DNA of 64,000 bases from Propionicimonas sp. (GCA_013791955.1 VMSW01000007.1:186001-250000); one strand, 5' to 3'; shown: positions 16,844 through 26,021, counted from the first letter of the stretch. A program made the numbers and translations. The notes: a model not told the origin generated them from the sequence alone.

Positions 16844-17512
16844 TCAAACGGCGGCATACCAGTCGACATTGCGCAGCAGAATCCGCACGCCGAGGTCCTG
16901 ATCCCAAGCCACCTCGATGCCGTGGCGCTCGATCACCTCAGTCGCTTCGCCCATCACCTCCCGCACCAGTTGGGTGTAGGTCTGGTCCTTTTCTTCGTCG
17001 CTGAGCGCTTCCCATTCGGCTTCGGGCAGGTGGCCGTCCAGGAAGACTCCATAGCCGAGGTAGGTCTCGCGATCCTCCGGGATCCGCTCGGCGTCCTGGG
17101 CGTGGAAGTAGACATAGCCGCGCCAGGTGCGCGAGTCGTCCCGCTCGTCCCAAATCTCGTGGTTGGCGCAGTTGCCACAGCAGGAAAAGTTGGGCTTGGC
17201 CAGAATCCCGAGCTCGCGCAGTTCGGCGAAGGCTCGGTCCAGCGCGGTGGTGCGAACCTCTGCTGGCCAGGACGCTTGTTGGTCGCGGCGAGCCTGGAGC
17301 ACCTGGTCGAAGGCAGCCTTGAGCACCTTCTTCTTGCGCTTGGGGAACCCTTCGACGGCCCACTCAAGGAACTCGTCGGCCTCGGTCGTGCCGAGGATCA
17401 CCCGGTTCCAGGTGAAGTCGCGCAGCTTGCGTTCCTGCTTTTCACTCAGGCCGAGATCGTCGCTGAGCCGCAGCCCTTCCGGCTGCACGTAATAAGGGCT
17501 AGGTGCAATCAC
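16844..17512 (-). CDS. DUF6891-like protein with a CCGNC motif
   Basis: A 222-residue cytoplasmic protein of unknown function. Its most striking part is NFSCCGNCANHEIWDE near the middle, a Cys/His cluster that could bind metal, followed by GYVYFHAQDAE and a C-terminal part RHGIEVAWDQDLGVRILLRNVDW. These features recall the actinobacterial family DUF6891. The N-terminus (LSDDLGLSEKQERKLRDFTW...EFLEWAVEGFP) is helical. It lies downstream of citrate synthase on the same strand with a 54-base gap, possibly by read-through, and convergent with the VapBC pair. Confidence 0.72.
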   Translation of the reverse strand: MIAPSPYYVQPEGLRLSDDLGLSEKQERKLRDFTWNRVILGTTEADEFLEWAVEGFPKRKKKVLKAAFDQVLQARRDQQASWPAEVRTTALDRAFAELRELGILAKPNFSCCGNCANHEIWDERDDSRTWRGYVYFHAQDAERIPEDRETYLGYGVFLDGHLPEAEWEALSDEEKDQTYTQLVREVMGEATEVIERHGIEVAWDQDLGVRILLRNVDWYAAV

Positions 17513-17566
17513 CTGCGGCAGTTTAGGCGCCGAAACCGACCCTGCGAAGTCGCCGACCGGGGTGTC

Positions 17567-18847
17567 TCAGCCGCGGGCACCGATCGGCACATAGTCGCGG
17601 GTGGAGTGGCCGGTGTAGATCTGCTTGGGGCGGGCGATCTTCTGCTCCGGGTCGGTGATGAACTCCTGATACTGCGCCGCCCAGCCGGACGCCCGGGGCA
17701 CCGCAAACAGGACGGTGAACATCTCCGGCGGAAACCCGAGGGCCTCATAGATCAGCCCCGAGTAGAAGTCGACGTTGGGGTAGAGGCGCCGGGAGACGAA
17801 GTACTCGTCGTCCAACCCGTAGCGTTCCAGCTCGAGGGCGATCTTCAGCAGCGGGTTCACGCCGGTGATCTCGAAGACGTCCTCGACCGAGGATTTGATG
17901 ATCTTGGCCCTGGGGTCGTAGTTCTTGTAGACCCGATGGCCAAAGCCCATCATTCGGGTGCGACCGGCCTTGACCCCTTCGATGAACTCACCCACCCGAT
18001 CGACGCTGCCAATCTCGCGCAGCATCTTCAGCACCGCCTCGTTCGCGCCACCATGGAGCGGCCCGTGCAGCGCACCGATGCCAGCCGAGCAGCAGGTGAA
18101 CAAGTCGTTGCCCGAGGAAGCCACCGAGCGCACCGCGTTGGTGGAGCAGTTCTGTTCGTGGTCGGCGTGCAGGATGAACAGCACCTCCATCGCCCGCACC
18201 AGGCGCTGGTGCTCCTCATAGGGCCGATCTGGTTGCGCGAACAGCATGTGCAGGAAGTTCGCGCAGTAGCCGAGATCGTCCTCCGGGGCGACGTAGGCCT
18301 CCCCACGGCCTTTGCGGAAGGCGTAGGCGGCCAGCGTTGGCATCTTGGCGATCAGCCGGGCAATCGCTCGGCTGCGGGAGGCCGGATCGTCGAAGTTGCG
18401 GGCGTCTGGGTAGAAGGAGAAGAACGCAGCCACCGACGACATCAGAATCGTCATCGGGTGGGCGGACGCCGGGAAGCCGGCCAGCACCGTCTTGAGTTCT
18501 TCGGGGACGCGCCGATGGGTGGTGATCCGGTCTTCCCAGGCCGTCAGTTCGGTGGCCGTGGGCAGTTCGCCGTTTAGCAGCAGATAGGCGACCTCCAAAT
18601 AGGTGGAGTGCTCAGCGAGCGTCGCAATCGGGTAGCCGCGGTACTCCAGTACGCCGGCGTCCCCGTCGATGTAGGTGATTGCGGAGTGGCACGCCGCAGT
18701 GTTGGTGAACCCGGGATCGAAGGTGGCCAGCGGTTCGCCGCCGATGTTGAACCGGCGAAGCTCAGCGGCCCGAATGCTGGCATCAGTGATCGTGAGTTCA
18801 GTTTCGGCGCCGGAAGCCGGGTGCCGAATGAGCAAGGTGTCAGCCAT
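17567..18847 (-). CDS. gltA: Citrate synthase
   Basis: It condenses acetyl-CoA and oxaloacetate to citrate at the entry of the TCA cycle. The 426-residue protein is a type II (hexameric) enzyme with a beta-strand N-terminal domain (LLIRHPASGAETELTI). Catalytic residues lie in FILHADHEQNCST (His near 226), GPLHGGANEAVL (His near 264) and VDFYSGL (Asp near 363); MMGFGHRVYKNYDPRA is the CoA/citrate loop. With the NADP-isocitrate dehydrogenase at 49509 it represents the oxidative TCA branch in this window. ATG 18847 opens the gene. It stands alone, divergent from the T7SS-like operon. Confidence 0.97.
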   Translation of the reverse strand: MADTLLIRHPASGAETELTITDASIRAAELRRFNIGGEPLATFDPGFTNTAACHSAITYIDGDAGVLEYRGYPIATLAEHSTYLEVAYLLLNGELPTATELTAWEDRITTHRRVPEELKTVLAGFPASAHPMTILMSSVAAFFSFYPDARNFDDPASRSRAIARLIAKMPTLAAYAFRKGRGEAYVAPEDDLGYCANFLHMLFAQPDRPYEEHQRLVRAMEVLFILHADHEQNCSTNAVRSVASSGNDLFTCCSAGIGALHGPLHGGANEAVLKMLREIGSVDRVGEFIEGVKAGRTRMMGFGHRVYKNYDPRAKIIKSSVEDVFEITGVNPLLKIALELERYGLDDEYFVSRRLYPNVDFYSGLIYEALGFPPEMFTVLFAVPRASGWAAQYQEFITDPEQKIARPKQIYTGHSTRDYVPIGARG

Positions 18848-19049
18848 GTCCGAACATTAGGGGTCGGTGGGCGTCCGACTGCACCAATCTCGGCGCCAGT
18901 GGACGTTACTCATTCGCCATCCAGTGCTGCTAGCTCGCCAGCCCCAGCGATTGTGGGCGCCGCCTCAGGGCGAAGTCCGCGCGCGATCTGCGCCCCAATG
19001 GCCGGCTTTGGTGACCTGTCAAAACGCGCCGGTTGGCCCGGGTTGGCGG

Positions 19050-19093
19050 TGGGGAGTTCTCCCCAGGAAATGGCTAGAACGCTGTGCTAGCCT
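19050..19093 (+). promoter_or_regulatory. Palindrome plus -10 box upstream of the T7SS-like operon
   Basis: A perfect palindrome GGGGAGTTCTCCCC (6-bp arms, TT centre) at 19051-19064 lies 23 bp upstream of a TAGCCT -10-like box at 19088-19093. The WXG100-type gene starts 47 bases later. The same arrangement precedes two other transcription units here (34176-34219 and 61854-61896, minus strand). Its position, covering the -35 region, fits an activator or alternative sigma factor site. The rest of the 292-base gap to gltA shows no other feature. Confidence 0.65.
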
Positions 19094-19139
19094 GACTGCA
19101 AGGAAGCGGTAGCGGAATGTAAATACCTAAGGAGTTTTC

Positions 19140-19442
19140 ATGGCGGGCAACACTTATGGATACACGCCGGAGGAAATGGATGCGATCGGCAAGAAGCTGG
19201 TCAGCATCAAGAACGAGATTTCCGGAAAGGTCTCCGAGGCTCAGTCTGCGGTGTCCGGCCTGATTGGCTCGGGCTTCACCACCGCGGTCGCCTCCGGCGC
19301 CTACTCCGAGCAGTTCCAGAAGCTCTCCGAGAGCTTGCGCAACATCTCCGACAGCATGGAGCCGCTCGGCACCTTCCTCACCCAGTACGGGAAGGCCGTC
19401 GTTGACATGGACACCCAGATGGGCAGTTCTCTTCGCGGCTGA
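19140..19442 (+). CDS. WXG100-size T7SS secreted protein
   Basis: A 100-residue helical protein at the head of the T7SS-like operon. It has the size and two-helix layout of WXG100 proteins, which pair and leave through the EccC/EssC channel. Helix 1 is TPEEMDAIGKKLVSIKNEISGKVSEAQSAV, the turn is GLIGSGFTTA (where WXG would be, with Trp missing) and helix 2 is YSEQFQKLSESLRNISDSMEPLGTFLTQYGKAV. The RBS is AAGGAG seven bases before the ATG. It is probably a substrate or partner for export with the second small protein encoded at 20123. Confidence 0.8.
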   Translation: MAGNTYGYTPEEMDAIGKKLVSIKNEISGKVSEAQSAVSGLIGSGFTTAVASGAYSEQFQKLSESLRNISDSMEPLGTFLTQYGKAVVDMDTQMGSSLRG

Positions 19443-19506
19443 CCGGTCTCGGGTCCCGGCGTCTGAGGGGTCGCCGGGGCCTGCGTCCATCAGGGCAAGG
19501 TGGGGC

Positions 19507-20079
19507 ATGGCTAGATCGGTTCCGGTGGCTTCGCTGGTTATCGGTCTCGCCGCGCTCGGTATGGTCCTATTCCGCGTTCTCAGCGGCGATTGGACGATGC
19601 CGGTGATCGTAGCGATCGGCGTTGGCGGGGCTCTGGCAGGGTTTGTGGCTTGGTGGCAGTGGGACGTGCGGGTGTTTACCCGCACCATCTCTCGGCTGCA
19701 GGCCAGCGGCGCCTGGGACGTGATCGTTGGGGGCTATCTAGTCGCCGCGGAGTTCCACAACGTTGAGGTGGCTCGGCCGAAGATCGGTGAAGTTGTGCTG
19801 GCGGCAGGCCCGGCAGGGCTTGGGTTGTTCGACCCTCGTCAGCGTGCCGAGCAGGCCACGCTGACGTTGAGCTGGACCGATATCATCGACCTGATTCCAG
19901 GCAAGGGGACATTCTTTGGCGAGGATCGGCCCGCAATCGTGGTATCCACCATGGAGGGCAGAATCGTCGTGGTAATGCGAACCAGCGAGCGGCTCGGAAT
20001 CGTGTCGGCTGGTTCGGCTCAGACAGAAGTATTGATTGATCAGGTGCGTCGGCTGCGGCCGAATGCCCATTTCGAATGA
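19507..20079 (+). CDS. Membrane protein of the T7SS-like operon
   Basis: A 190-residue protein not matched to a named family. Two membrane helices open it (VASLVIGLAALGMVLFRVL and MPVIVAIGVGGALAGFVAWW). A soluble, mostly beta-strand region follows (EVVLAAGPAGLGLFD, LSWTDIIDLIPGKGTFFGEDRPAIVVSTMEGRIVVVMR), which could be a PH-like domain. The ATG at 19507 is chosen because upstream codons overlap the preceding gene. Position between two WXG100-type genes suggests a structural or assembly part of the secretion machine at the membrane; it may stand in for subunits such as EssB or EccB that I cannot find here. Confidence 0.65.
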   Translation: MARSVPVASLVIGLAALGMVLFRVLSGDWTMPVIVAIGVGGALAGFVAWWQWDVRVFTRTISRLQASGAWDVIVGGYLVAAEFHNVEVARPKIGEVVLAAGPAGLGLFDPRQRAEQATLTLSWTDIIDLIPGKGTFFGEDRPAIVVSTMEGRIVVVMRTSERLGIVSAGSAQTEVLIDQVRRLRPNAHFE

Positions 20080-20122
20080 CAGGCCGTTGGGGTGGCGCGC
20101 AGGCGCAGGTGAGGAGCCGGAC

Positions 20123-20446
20123 ATGACCATGCAAGTCGAGGTGGATGCAATCGCCAAGCTGGGCGAAGACCTGAAATCGGTGGCAGCGGAGTTCGAGAGC
20201 GCGAACGCCGATTCTGACTCGATCGCTGAGGCCGTGGGCCACGCCGAGTTGGCCGAAGTGGTGCGCTCCTTCGCGCACGGCTGGGATGACAAGCGGGAAA
20301 AGATGGTCAAGGCGATGAAGGCTCTAGGCGAGGCCGCCACCCAGGTAGCCCAGACTTGGACGGACTTCGATCAGCAGGGTGCCGACACTCTCAACGGCAC
20401 CGGCGAGCAACCACAGGCCCCGGCGCGGCAGCAGGGCCCGGTGTGA
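20123..20446 (+). CDS. Second WXG100-type helical protein
   Basis: A 107-residue helical protein starting at ATG 20123 (GAGGAG upstream), MTMQVEVDAIAKLGEDLKSVAAEFESANAD. The second helix contains FAHGWDDKREKMVKAMKALGEAATQVAQTW. Size, charge and position suggest a partner for the 100-residue protein, similar to EsxA-EsxB or the helical LXG-partner proteins. The tail (NGTGEQPQAPARQQGPV) is disordered. Its stop overlaps the next start (GTGA). Confidence 0.72.
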   Translation: MTMQVEVDAIAKLGEDLKSVAAEFESANADSDSIAEAVGHAELAEVVRSFAHGWDDKREKMVKAMKALGEAATQVAQTWTDFDQQGADTLNGTGEQPQAPARQQGPV

Positions 20447-21696
20447 TCGTGGCGGACATCATTGGCCTCGGCGGCCTCCCCGCCGGTATTGGTTCAGTTG
20501 CCACCTTGATTTCGGCCGGCGAACGACCGGTCGCCCCCACCAAGGCCGAGCTCGTTGACGGCGAGTTGGTCATTCGCGAAGACCTCGTCTTTCGGCTGCT
20601 TCAGCAGACCCCCGAGCCTGGGACGGGCAGCCCGGCGGTGACCGGCCTGGCTGGTGATGTCGAGCTGCCGGCCGCTGCGCTGCCCGAGCTGGGGTCGCCG
20701 GAGTTGGCCGAAGCCTTGGGCCGCCGAGATTATCCCGGCGTGCTGGAGGCGCTGGCCTATGGCGTTGCGGTGGTGCCGGTAGTGCGCACCGCTGACGGCA
20801 TTGAGGCTCGTGCCTTCGCAAACCACGCCGAACTCGACTTCCAGATCTTCTCCTCGGCTGCCACCTTGGAGACCTTCCTAGGTGATGCCACCGAACGGTC
20901 GTTCGTGCTCAGGGCTGGGGCGGCCATCGTCGACTTCGTGGTCAGCCGCGCTGAACAGTTGAGCAAGTTGGTGATCGATTCCGCTGGTCCGCATCCGATG
21001 TCGATCAGCGTTGCCGATCTGGTCGCCATGCTCAGCGTCCCGGGTGACGTCGATGAACTGCCAGCCGAGAGTGAGCCTCCCGGGCAGATCGGCGGCTTCG
21101 AAGTGCCGCTGGACGCCAACTGGGGGCTGTTGGATCTCGCTGACCTCGACAACCGCACTGAGCAGATCAAGAAGATGGTGAAAGAGCAGACCCGGTCACT
21201 GTCGGACCAAGGGGCCTCACTTCGCCACGACATGCGTTCCTGGCTGGCCCGCACCGCAGATCAGGCAGCCTCGGCCGGGGGTCGCCAGTTCGCATTCCTG
21301 CTGGCACGAACCAAACAGGCTGCCGCTGCGGTGACGATGGTGACCTACTGGCACGAGTTTGGCGTCGGGATGGGCGCGGAATCGCCAATCGACCGGGTGG
21401 GTGATCACCTGGTCAACACCGCCGATGCTGGCGACGAACTGGTGAAGCTGGCAGTCGAGGGCGACCAGATCATTCGGCATGCCCGGACCAGAAGCGGCAA
21501 CCCCGAGCTCGGGGGTAAGGACGTCAACCTGCTGCTGGTCGACTACTGGATAGCGGTGCCGGGGACGAGCAGCTCCAGCCTGGCGCATGTGTCCTTCTCC
21601 ACCCCACATGTGGCCGCCCGGGAGGCGATCCTGGCGCTGGCCGATTCGCTGGTGTTGGCCGGTAGCTGGGTCGCCGCCGAGGGGGTCGCCGCATGA
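20443..21696 (+). CDS. SseB-domain protein of the T7SS-like operon
   Basis: A 417-residue protein from a GTG that overlaps the previous stop. The middle (LEALAYGVAVVPVVRTADGIEARAFANHAEL, TLETFLGD, FVLRAGAAIVDFVVSRAEQLSKLVIDSAGPHPMSI) resembles the SseB N-terminal domain, a family named from type III secretion but widespread in actinobacteria. The first 90 residues repeat elements like ELVDGELVIREDLVFRLL. The C-terminal half (SLSDQGASLRHDMRSWLART...VTYWHEFGVGMGAESP) has no family I recognise. It overlaps the RHS toxin start (ATGA), so it may be a chaperone or adaptor that delivers the toxin; that is inference. Confidence 0.68.
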   Translation: MIVADIIGLGGLPAGIGSVATLISAGERPVAPTKAELVDGELVIREDLVFRLLQQTPEPGTGSPAVTGLAGDVELPAAALPELGSPELAEALGRRDYPGVLEALAYGVAVVPVVRTADGIEARAFANHAELDFQIFSSAATLETFLGDATERSFVLRAGAAIVDFVVSRAEQLSKLVIDSAGPHPMSISVADLVAMLSVPGDVDELPAESEPPGQIGGFEVPLDANWGLLDLADLDNRTEQIKKMVKEQTRSLSDQGASLRHDMRSWLARTADQAASAGGRQFAFLLARTKQAAAAVTMVTYWHEFGVGMGAESPIDRVGDHLVNTADAGDELVKLAVEGDQIIRHARTRSGNPELGGKDVNLLLVDYWIAVPGTSSSSLAHVSFSTPHVAAREAILALADSLVLAGSWVAAEGVAA

Positions 21697-24600
21697 GGCC
21701 GTCTGATTGGTCGCCGTTGGGTTTGGCTGGTGATCCGACTCCGGGTGATCCGGCCGTGGTGCGGGATGGTGGGCGGCGTTATACCCAGGTGGCGGAGGCG
21801 ATCGCGCGGGCGGCGGCATCGTTGCGGAGCCTTGAGGCTGGGGTTTCGAATGTTGATTCGGTGAAGGCGTTGTTGGAGACCCGCGACACGATCGTCGACG
21901 GTGTTGGTAAGGCTGAGGGTCGCTATCGGGCGGCCGGTTCGGCGTTGGGCACCTACGCCACGGTGTTGGATCGGGTTCAGGGCGAGACGGCTTCGGCGCT
22001 GGCGGCGGCTCGTAGCGCGGTGGGTGAGGCCGGGGATGCGTCCCGGTTGCAGGAGAAGTATCACCAGTTGGCCCAGGATGCTGAGGACGCTGGCGATGCC
22101 GAGCAGCAGGACAAATATGCGAAGCAGGAGAAGGCTGCCAAAGCTGACGCTGCCCATGCTGCCGGCGCGGTAAGCGCCCAGAAGTCGGTGGTTCACGAGG
22201 CGGTCGCTGATCGGAATCGGGCTGCTCAGACTGCGATCTCTTCGATCAACGACATCACCGCTAACGATGGTTTGAATGATTCGTGGTGGGACGACTGGGG
22301 CGCGAAGCTGACCACCTGGATCGCCAGCATCGCTGAGGCGATCGCGACGATCGCCGGCATCTTGGCGTTGCTGTTGTGTTGGGTGCCGATCCTTGGTCAG
22401 GCGCTGTTGATCATCGCCGCAGTGGCCGGGATCGTGGCCGCCCTAGCCAACATTCTGCTGGCCGCGACCGGCGAGAAGTCCTGGGGCGAGGCCGCGATGA
22501 GTGTGGTGTTCGCCGCCCTTGGCTGTATCGGCGTCGGCGGAGCCATGCGCGCGCTGGGCGGCCTAGCCAAGATGGGCCTCAAGGCCGGTGCGAAGACCGC
22601 CTTCAAAGACATTGCTGGTTCCTTGAAGAACCTGCCGTCGAAGGTGAAAGGCAGCGAGCCGTCCACGCGTTGCACCGACATCGGTGAGCCGGTGGACGCT
22701 GCCAATGGGTTCGTCTTCTTCACTCGTCTTGATGCTCAGTTGCCCGGGGAGTTGCCGCTGGTCTTGACGCGACGCTACGTGTCCGGGTTCAAGCAGGGGC
22801 GCCTGTTCGGTGCCCGCTGGGCCTCCAGCTTGGATCAGCGGCTGGAAGTCGGGGAGGATCAGCTCTCTTTGGTGCGCGGGGATGCCTCGGTGTTGGCTTT
22901 CCCGCTGTTGCCCGACGGCGCCGAGGCCCTGCCGTGGGGAAGCGCCGATCGCTGGACCCTGCGCAGAGTAACTGGCGAGGAGTATCTGGCCGCCGACCCA
23001 GTCAGTGGGCTGAGCTATCGCTTCGCCGGTGCGGGCGCCGACAAGTGGCTGGTGGAGCAGACCGATCGCGCGGGCAACTGGATCCGCTATCAGCGCGACG
23101 CCGCTGGCATGCCGGCCCGGGTGCTGCATCACGGCGGCTACGAGGTGGTGGTGGCCAGCCATGGCGGACGGGTTACTGGCCTAGCCCTGGCCGGTGCAGC
23201 CGACACTTCAGTGCAGTTGGCCAGCTTCGACTTCGTGCACGACAACCTGGTGGCCGAAACCTCGGCCACCGGCGCAACCGTCCGCTACGAACTTGACCAG
23301 GCCGAGCGAGTGGCTGGCTGGATCGATGCCAACGGCACCCGCTATGTGTATGCCTACGATCAGGCTGATCGGTGTGTGAGCGAGGGGTCGCCGGACGCTG
23401 ACGATGCCACCTACCGCTACGCCTATGCCTACCTTGAGGGGCCATTGACGGGTGGGTTGACCACTCTGATCACTAACCCAGACGGTGGCCAGAAGAGCTT
23501 CGAGATCGACCAGCGGGGCTTGATCGTGGCCGAGATCGATGAGCTCGGTAACCGGACCGAGCATGACTACGACTCCAGTTCGCGCAAAATCGCCGCGCGC
23601 GACCCGCTGGGCAACAAGACCTTGTTCGGTTGGGACGAAGCCTCGCGGATGGTGAGCATCACCGACCCGGAGGGCGCCGCCACTTTGGTGACCTACGACG
23701 CGGACGGGCTGCCGGTGACGGTCATCGATGCCACCGGAGCAGTCACGTCGCAGCGCTTTGACGAGGCCGGCCGGCTGCTGGAGCGGGTCGATCCGCTTGG
23801 CGGGGTCGAATCGTGGCAGTGGCTGGAGGGTGGCCGCCAAGTGGTGGTGACCGATGCGTCCAACCGGATGGTGGAGTTGTCTCGTGATGCTGCCGGGCTG
23901 GTGACCGCTGCCCGCGACGCCGCAGGCGCGACCGTGATCGAGCGGGACGTGTTCGGCAATCCGGTGCAGGTCGTCGACCCCGCCGGGGGTACCCGGGTGA
24001 TGTCGTGGTCGGCCGCGGGGCAACTGCTTTCGCGGGTGAACCCCGATGGCACCAAAGAGGCTTGGACGTGGGACGGTCAGGGCAATCTGATCGAGCAGGT
24101 TGACCCGGCGGGTCGGGTGACCAAGTATTCGGTTGCCCCCTTCGATGTGGTGGCCTCGATCGAAAACCCCGACGGCTCAGTGCTGGCTTTGGCCTACGAC
24201 AACGAGTGCCGACTGATCTCGGTGACCAACCAGAATCAGGCGACTTGGCGCTACCTTCGCGATGCCGCCGGTCGGGTGGTCGGCGAGGTCGACTACGACG
24301 GCCGGGCGGCGCGCTACGAACTCGACGCGGCTGGCCGTACGACAGCGATGGTCAACGCCGCCGGTGAGCGGGTGGAGATCGACTTCGACCGGGCTGGCCG
24401 GGCTGCGCGACGCCACGCAGACGGCCAAACCGTCGAGTTCACCTACGACGCCGTCGGGCGCCTGCTCAACGCCCGCGGGGCTGGGGTTGAGCTGGCCCGG
24501 GAGTTGGATCGCTCAGGTCGGCTAGTGGCCGAATCGATTGATGGCGCGCGAATGGCTTGGCAGTTGGACGCCGCCGGTCGCCGGGTTGGCCGAGTCACCC

Positions 24601-26009
24601 CGGCCGGGGTGGCCTCAGAGTGGTCGCTGGATCAGGTTGGACGCCATCAGGGCCTGGAGTTCGCTGGCCAGCAGGTCAGCTTCGGCCTCGACCAGCTGGG
24701 TCGGGCCACGAGCGTGGAGTTCGCCGGTGGCCGGATCGATTCCGTCTTCGACGTGATGGGACGCCTGGCCTCGCGGGCCACGTCCGGTGTGGTCGGGGAG
24801 CAGACAAGTTGGCAGGTGGCCTACGGTTACGCGGCCGCTGGTGAACTGACGCAGGTGCGCGACTCGGCCACTGGCACCCGCCAACTGGAGCTCGATTCGG
24901 CTGGCCGAATCAGTGCCGTAACCGGCGCAGGCGGGGCGGGGGAGACCTACACCTACGACCCGGCTGGCAACATCACCAATGCTTCTTGGAACACGGAGAA
25001 CACCGAGGCCCAGGGCGAGCGCACCTACTCCGGGACGCTGCTAGCTCAGGCTGGTCGGGACACCTACACCTACGACGCGGCCGGCCGATTGGTCACTCGG
25101 GTTCGCCGACTGTTATCTGGTGGAACGAAGACCTGGCGTTACGCCTGGAATTCGCTGAATCAGCTGACCGAGGTGTTCACCCCCGATGGCCACCGTTGGA
25201 CCTACGGCTATGACCCGCTGAACCGACGGATCAGCAAGGCCCACTTTGATGGCGCTGGGGCAGTGGTGGAGTCTTGGCGGTTTGCCTGGGACGGTCCGGT
25301 GCTGGTCGAGCAGGCGCACAACGCCCCTGCTGGCGTGCGGACGACCACCTGGGAGCACGACGGGTTCACCCCGATCGCCCAGTCGCAGACCAACCGGGAT
25401 GCTGGCGGATCGGCGGGCTGGTCGCAGGCCCAAGTTGATGCCGAGTTCGCCGCGATCGTCACTGACCTGGTCGGTGCTCCGGTGCGGCTGCTCAGCGCCG
25501 AAGGCGAGGTGGCTTGGACCAGCAATGCCAGCGTCTGGGGTGCCACCGATGCCGATTCTGCGATGCCGTTGCGGTTCCCCGGCCAGTATCACGACGTTGA
25601 GACCGGCCTGTTCTACAACCTGAACCGCTACTACAACCCCGACACCGGTCGGTACGTAACCGCTGACCCCCTGGGTTTGGCGCCCTCGCCCAACCCCCAC
25701 TCCTACGTCCCCAACCCGACCACCCAGATCGACCCCTTGGGGCTCCACGGGGTGGACGCGCCGGGCCCGAGGTTCAACTCTGATCAACAGGCGGTGATTG
25801 ATCTCGGCAAGGCCGCCAAGAAGCAGGCTACTGCGGGCGCACCAATCTCAGCCGAAGACGGCTCGACGCTTGCTTCCTGGGCGGGCGAATATCGGGTGCC
25901 GCGATCACATCCGCCAGCAATACACTCTGATAGCCGCCCGACGAGTTGGGCTGGTCAGCACTGGCATATTGACATTAATGGCCTCCACATTGAGGTGACC
26001 CCTCCTTAG
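21693..26009 (+). CDS. RHS-repeat polymorphic toxin with T7SS-type N-terminal module
   Basis: A 1438-residue toxin. Residues 1-320 are a module shared with two other proteins in this window: MRPSDWSPLGL, a long helical region, SWWDDWG (197-203), then two hydrophobic stretches (about 209-257 and 268-285). A DUF6531-like segment follows (CTDIGEPVDAANGFVFFTR), then about 900 residues of RHS/YD repeats (YDAAGRL, YDPAGNI types) and the RHS core end FYNLNRYYNPDTGRYVTADPLGL. After PLGLHG comes a unique tail of about 85 residues with LASWAGEYRVPRSHPPAIH and HWHIDINGLHIEVTPP, the likely toxic domain, which I cannot assign to a known activity. The RHS shell should encase the tail. The next gene is a probable immunity protein. 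Confidence 0.9.
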   Translation: MRPSDWSPLGLAGDPTPGDPAVVRDGGRRYTQVAEAIARAAASLRSLEAGVSNVDSVKALLETRDTIVDGVGKAEGRYRAAGSALGTYATVLDRVQGETASALAAARSAVGEAGDASRLQEKYHQLAQDAEDAGDAEQQDKYAKQEKAAKADAAHAAGAVSAQKSVVHEAVADRNRAAQTAISSINDITANDGLNDSWWDDWGAKLTTWIASIAEAIATIAGILALLLCWVPILGQALLIIAAVAGIVAALANILLAATGEKSWGEAAMSVVFAALGCIGVGGAMRALGGLAKMGLKAGAKTAFKDIAGSLKNLPSKVKGSEPSTRCTDIGEPVDAANGFVFFTRLDAQLPGELPLVLTRRYVSGFKQGRLFGARWASSLDQRLEVGEDQLSLVRGDASVLAFPLLPDGAEALPWGSADRWTLRRVTGEEYLAADPVSGLSYRFAGAGADKWLVEQTDRAGNWIRYQRDAAGMPARVLHHGGYEVVVASHGGRVTGLALAGAADTSVQLASFDFVHDNLVAETSATGATVRYELDQAERVAGWIDANGTRYVYAYDQADRCVSEGSPDADDATYRYAYAYLEGPLTGGLTTLITNPDGGQKSFEIDQRGLIVAEIDELGNRTEHDYDSSSRKIAARDPLGNKTLFGWDEASRMVSITDPEGAATLVTYDADGLPVTVIDATGAVTSQRFDEAGRLLERVDPLGGVESWQWLEGGRQVVVTDASNRMVELSRDAAGLVTAARDAAGATVIERDVFGNPVQVVDPAGGTRVMSWSAAGQLLSRVNPDGTKEAWTWDGQGNLIEQVDPAGRVTKYSVAPFDVVASIENPDGSVLALAYDNECRLISVTNQNQATWRYLRDAAGRVVGEVDYDGRAARYELDAAGRTTAMVNAAGERVEIDFDRAGRAARRHADGQTVEFTYDAVGRLLNARGAGVELARELDRSGRLVAESIDGARMAWQLDAAGRRVGRVTPAGVASEWSLDQVGRHQGLEFAGQQVSFGLDQLGRATSVEFAGGRIDSVFDVMGRLASRATSGVVGEQTSWQVAYGYAAAGELTQVRDSATGTRQLELDSAGRISAVTGAGGAGETYTYDPAGNITNASWNTENTEAQGERTYSGTLLAQAGRDTYTYDAAGRLVTRVRRLLSGGTKTWRYAWNSLNQLTEVFTPDGHRWTYGYDPLNRRISKAHFDGAGAVVESWRFAWDGPVLVEQAHNAPAGVRTTTWEHDGFTPIAQSQTNRDAGGSAGWSQAQVDAEFAAIVTDLVGAPVRLLSAEGEVAWTSNASVWGATDADSAMPLRFPGQYHDVETGLFYNLNRYYNPDTGRYVTADPLGLAPSPNPHSYVPNPTTQIDPLGLHGVDAPGPRFNSDQQAVIDLGKAAKKQATAGAPISAEDGSTLASWAGEYRVPRSHPPAIHSDSRPTSWAGQHWHIDINGLHIEVTPP

Positions 26010-26021
26010 GAAGGTGGCGTG

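Noticed and set aside
16664..18577. A 637-residue plus-strand open frame across vapC and gltA
   Set aside because: It lies antisense to citrate synthase and the DUF6891-like gene, has no RBS, and its composition is typical of antisense frames in GC-rich DNA.
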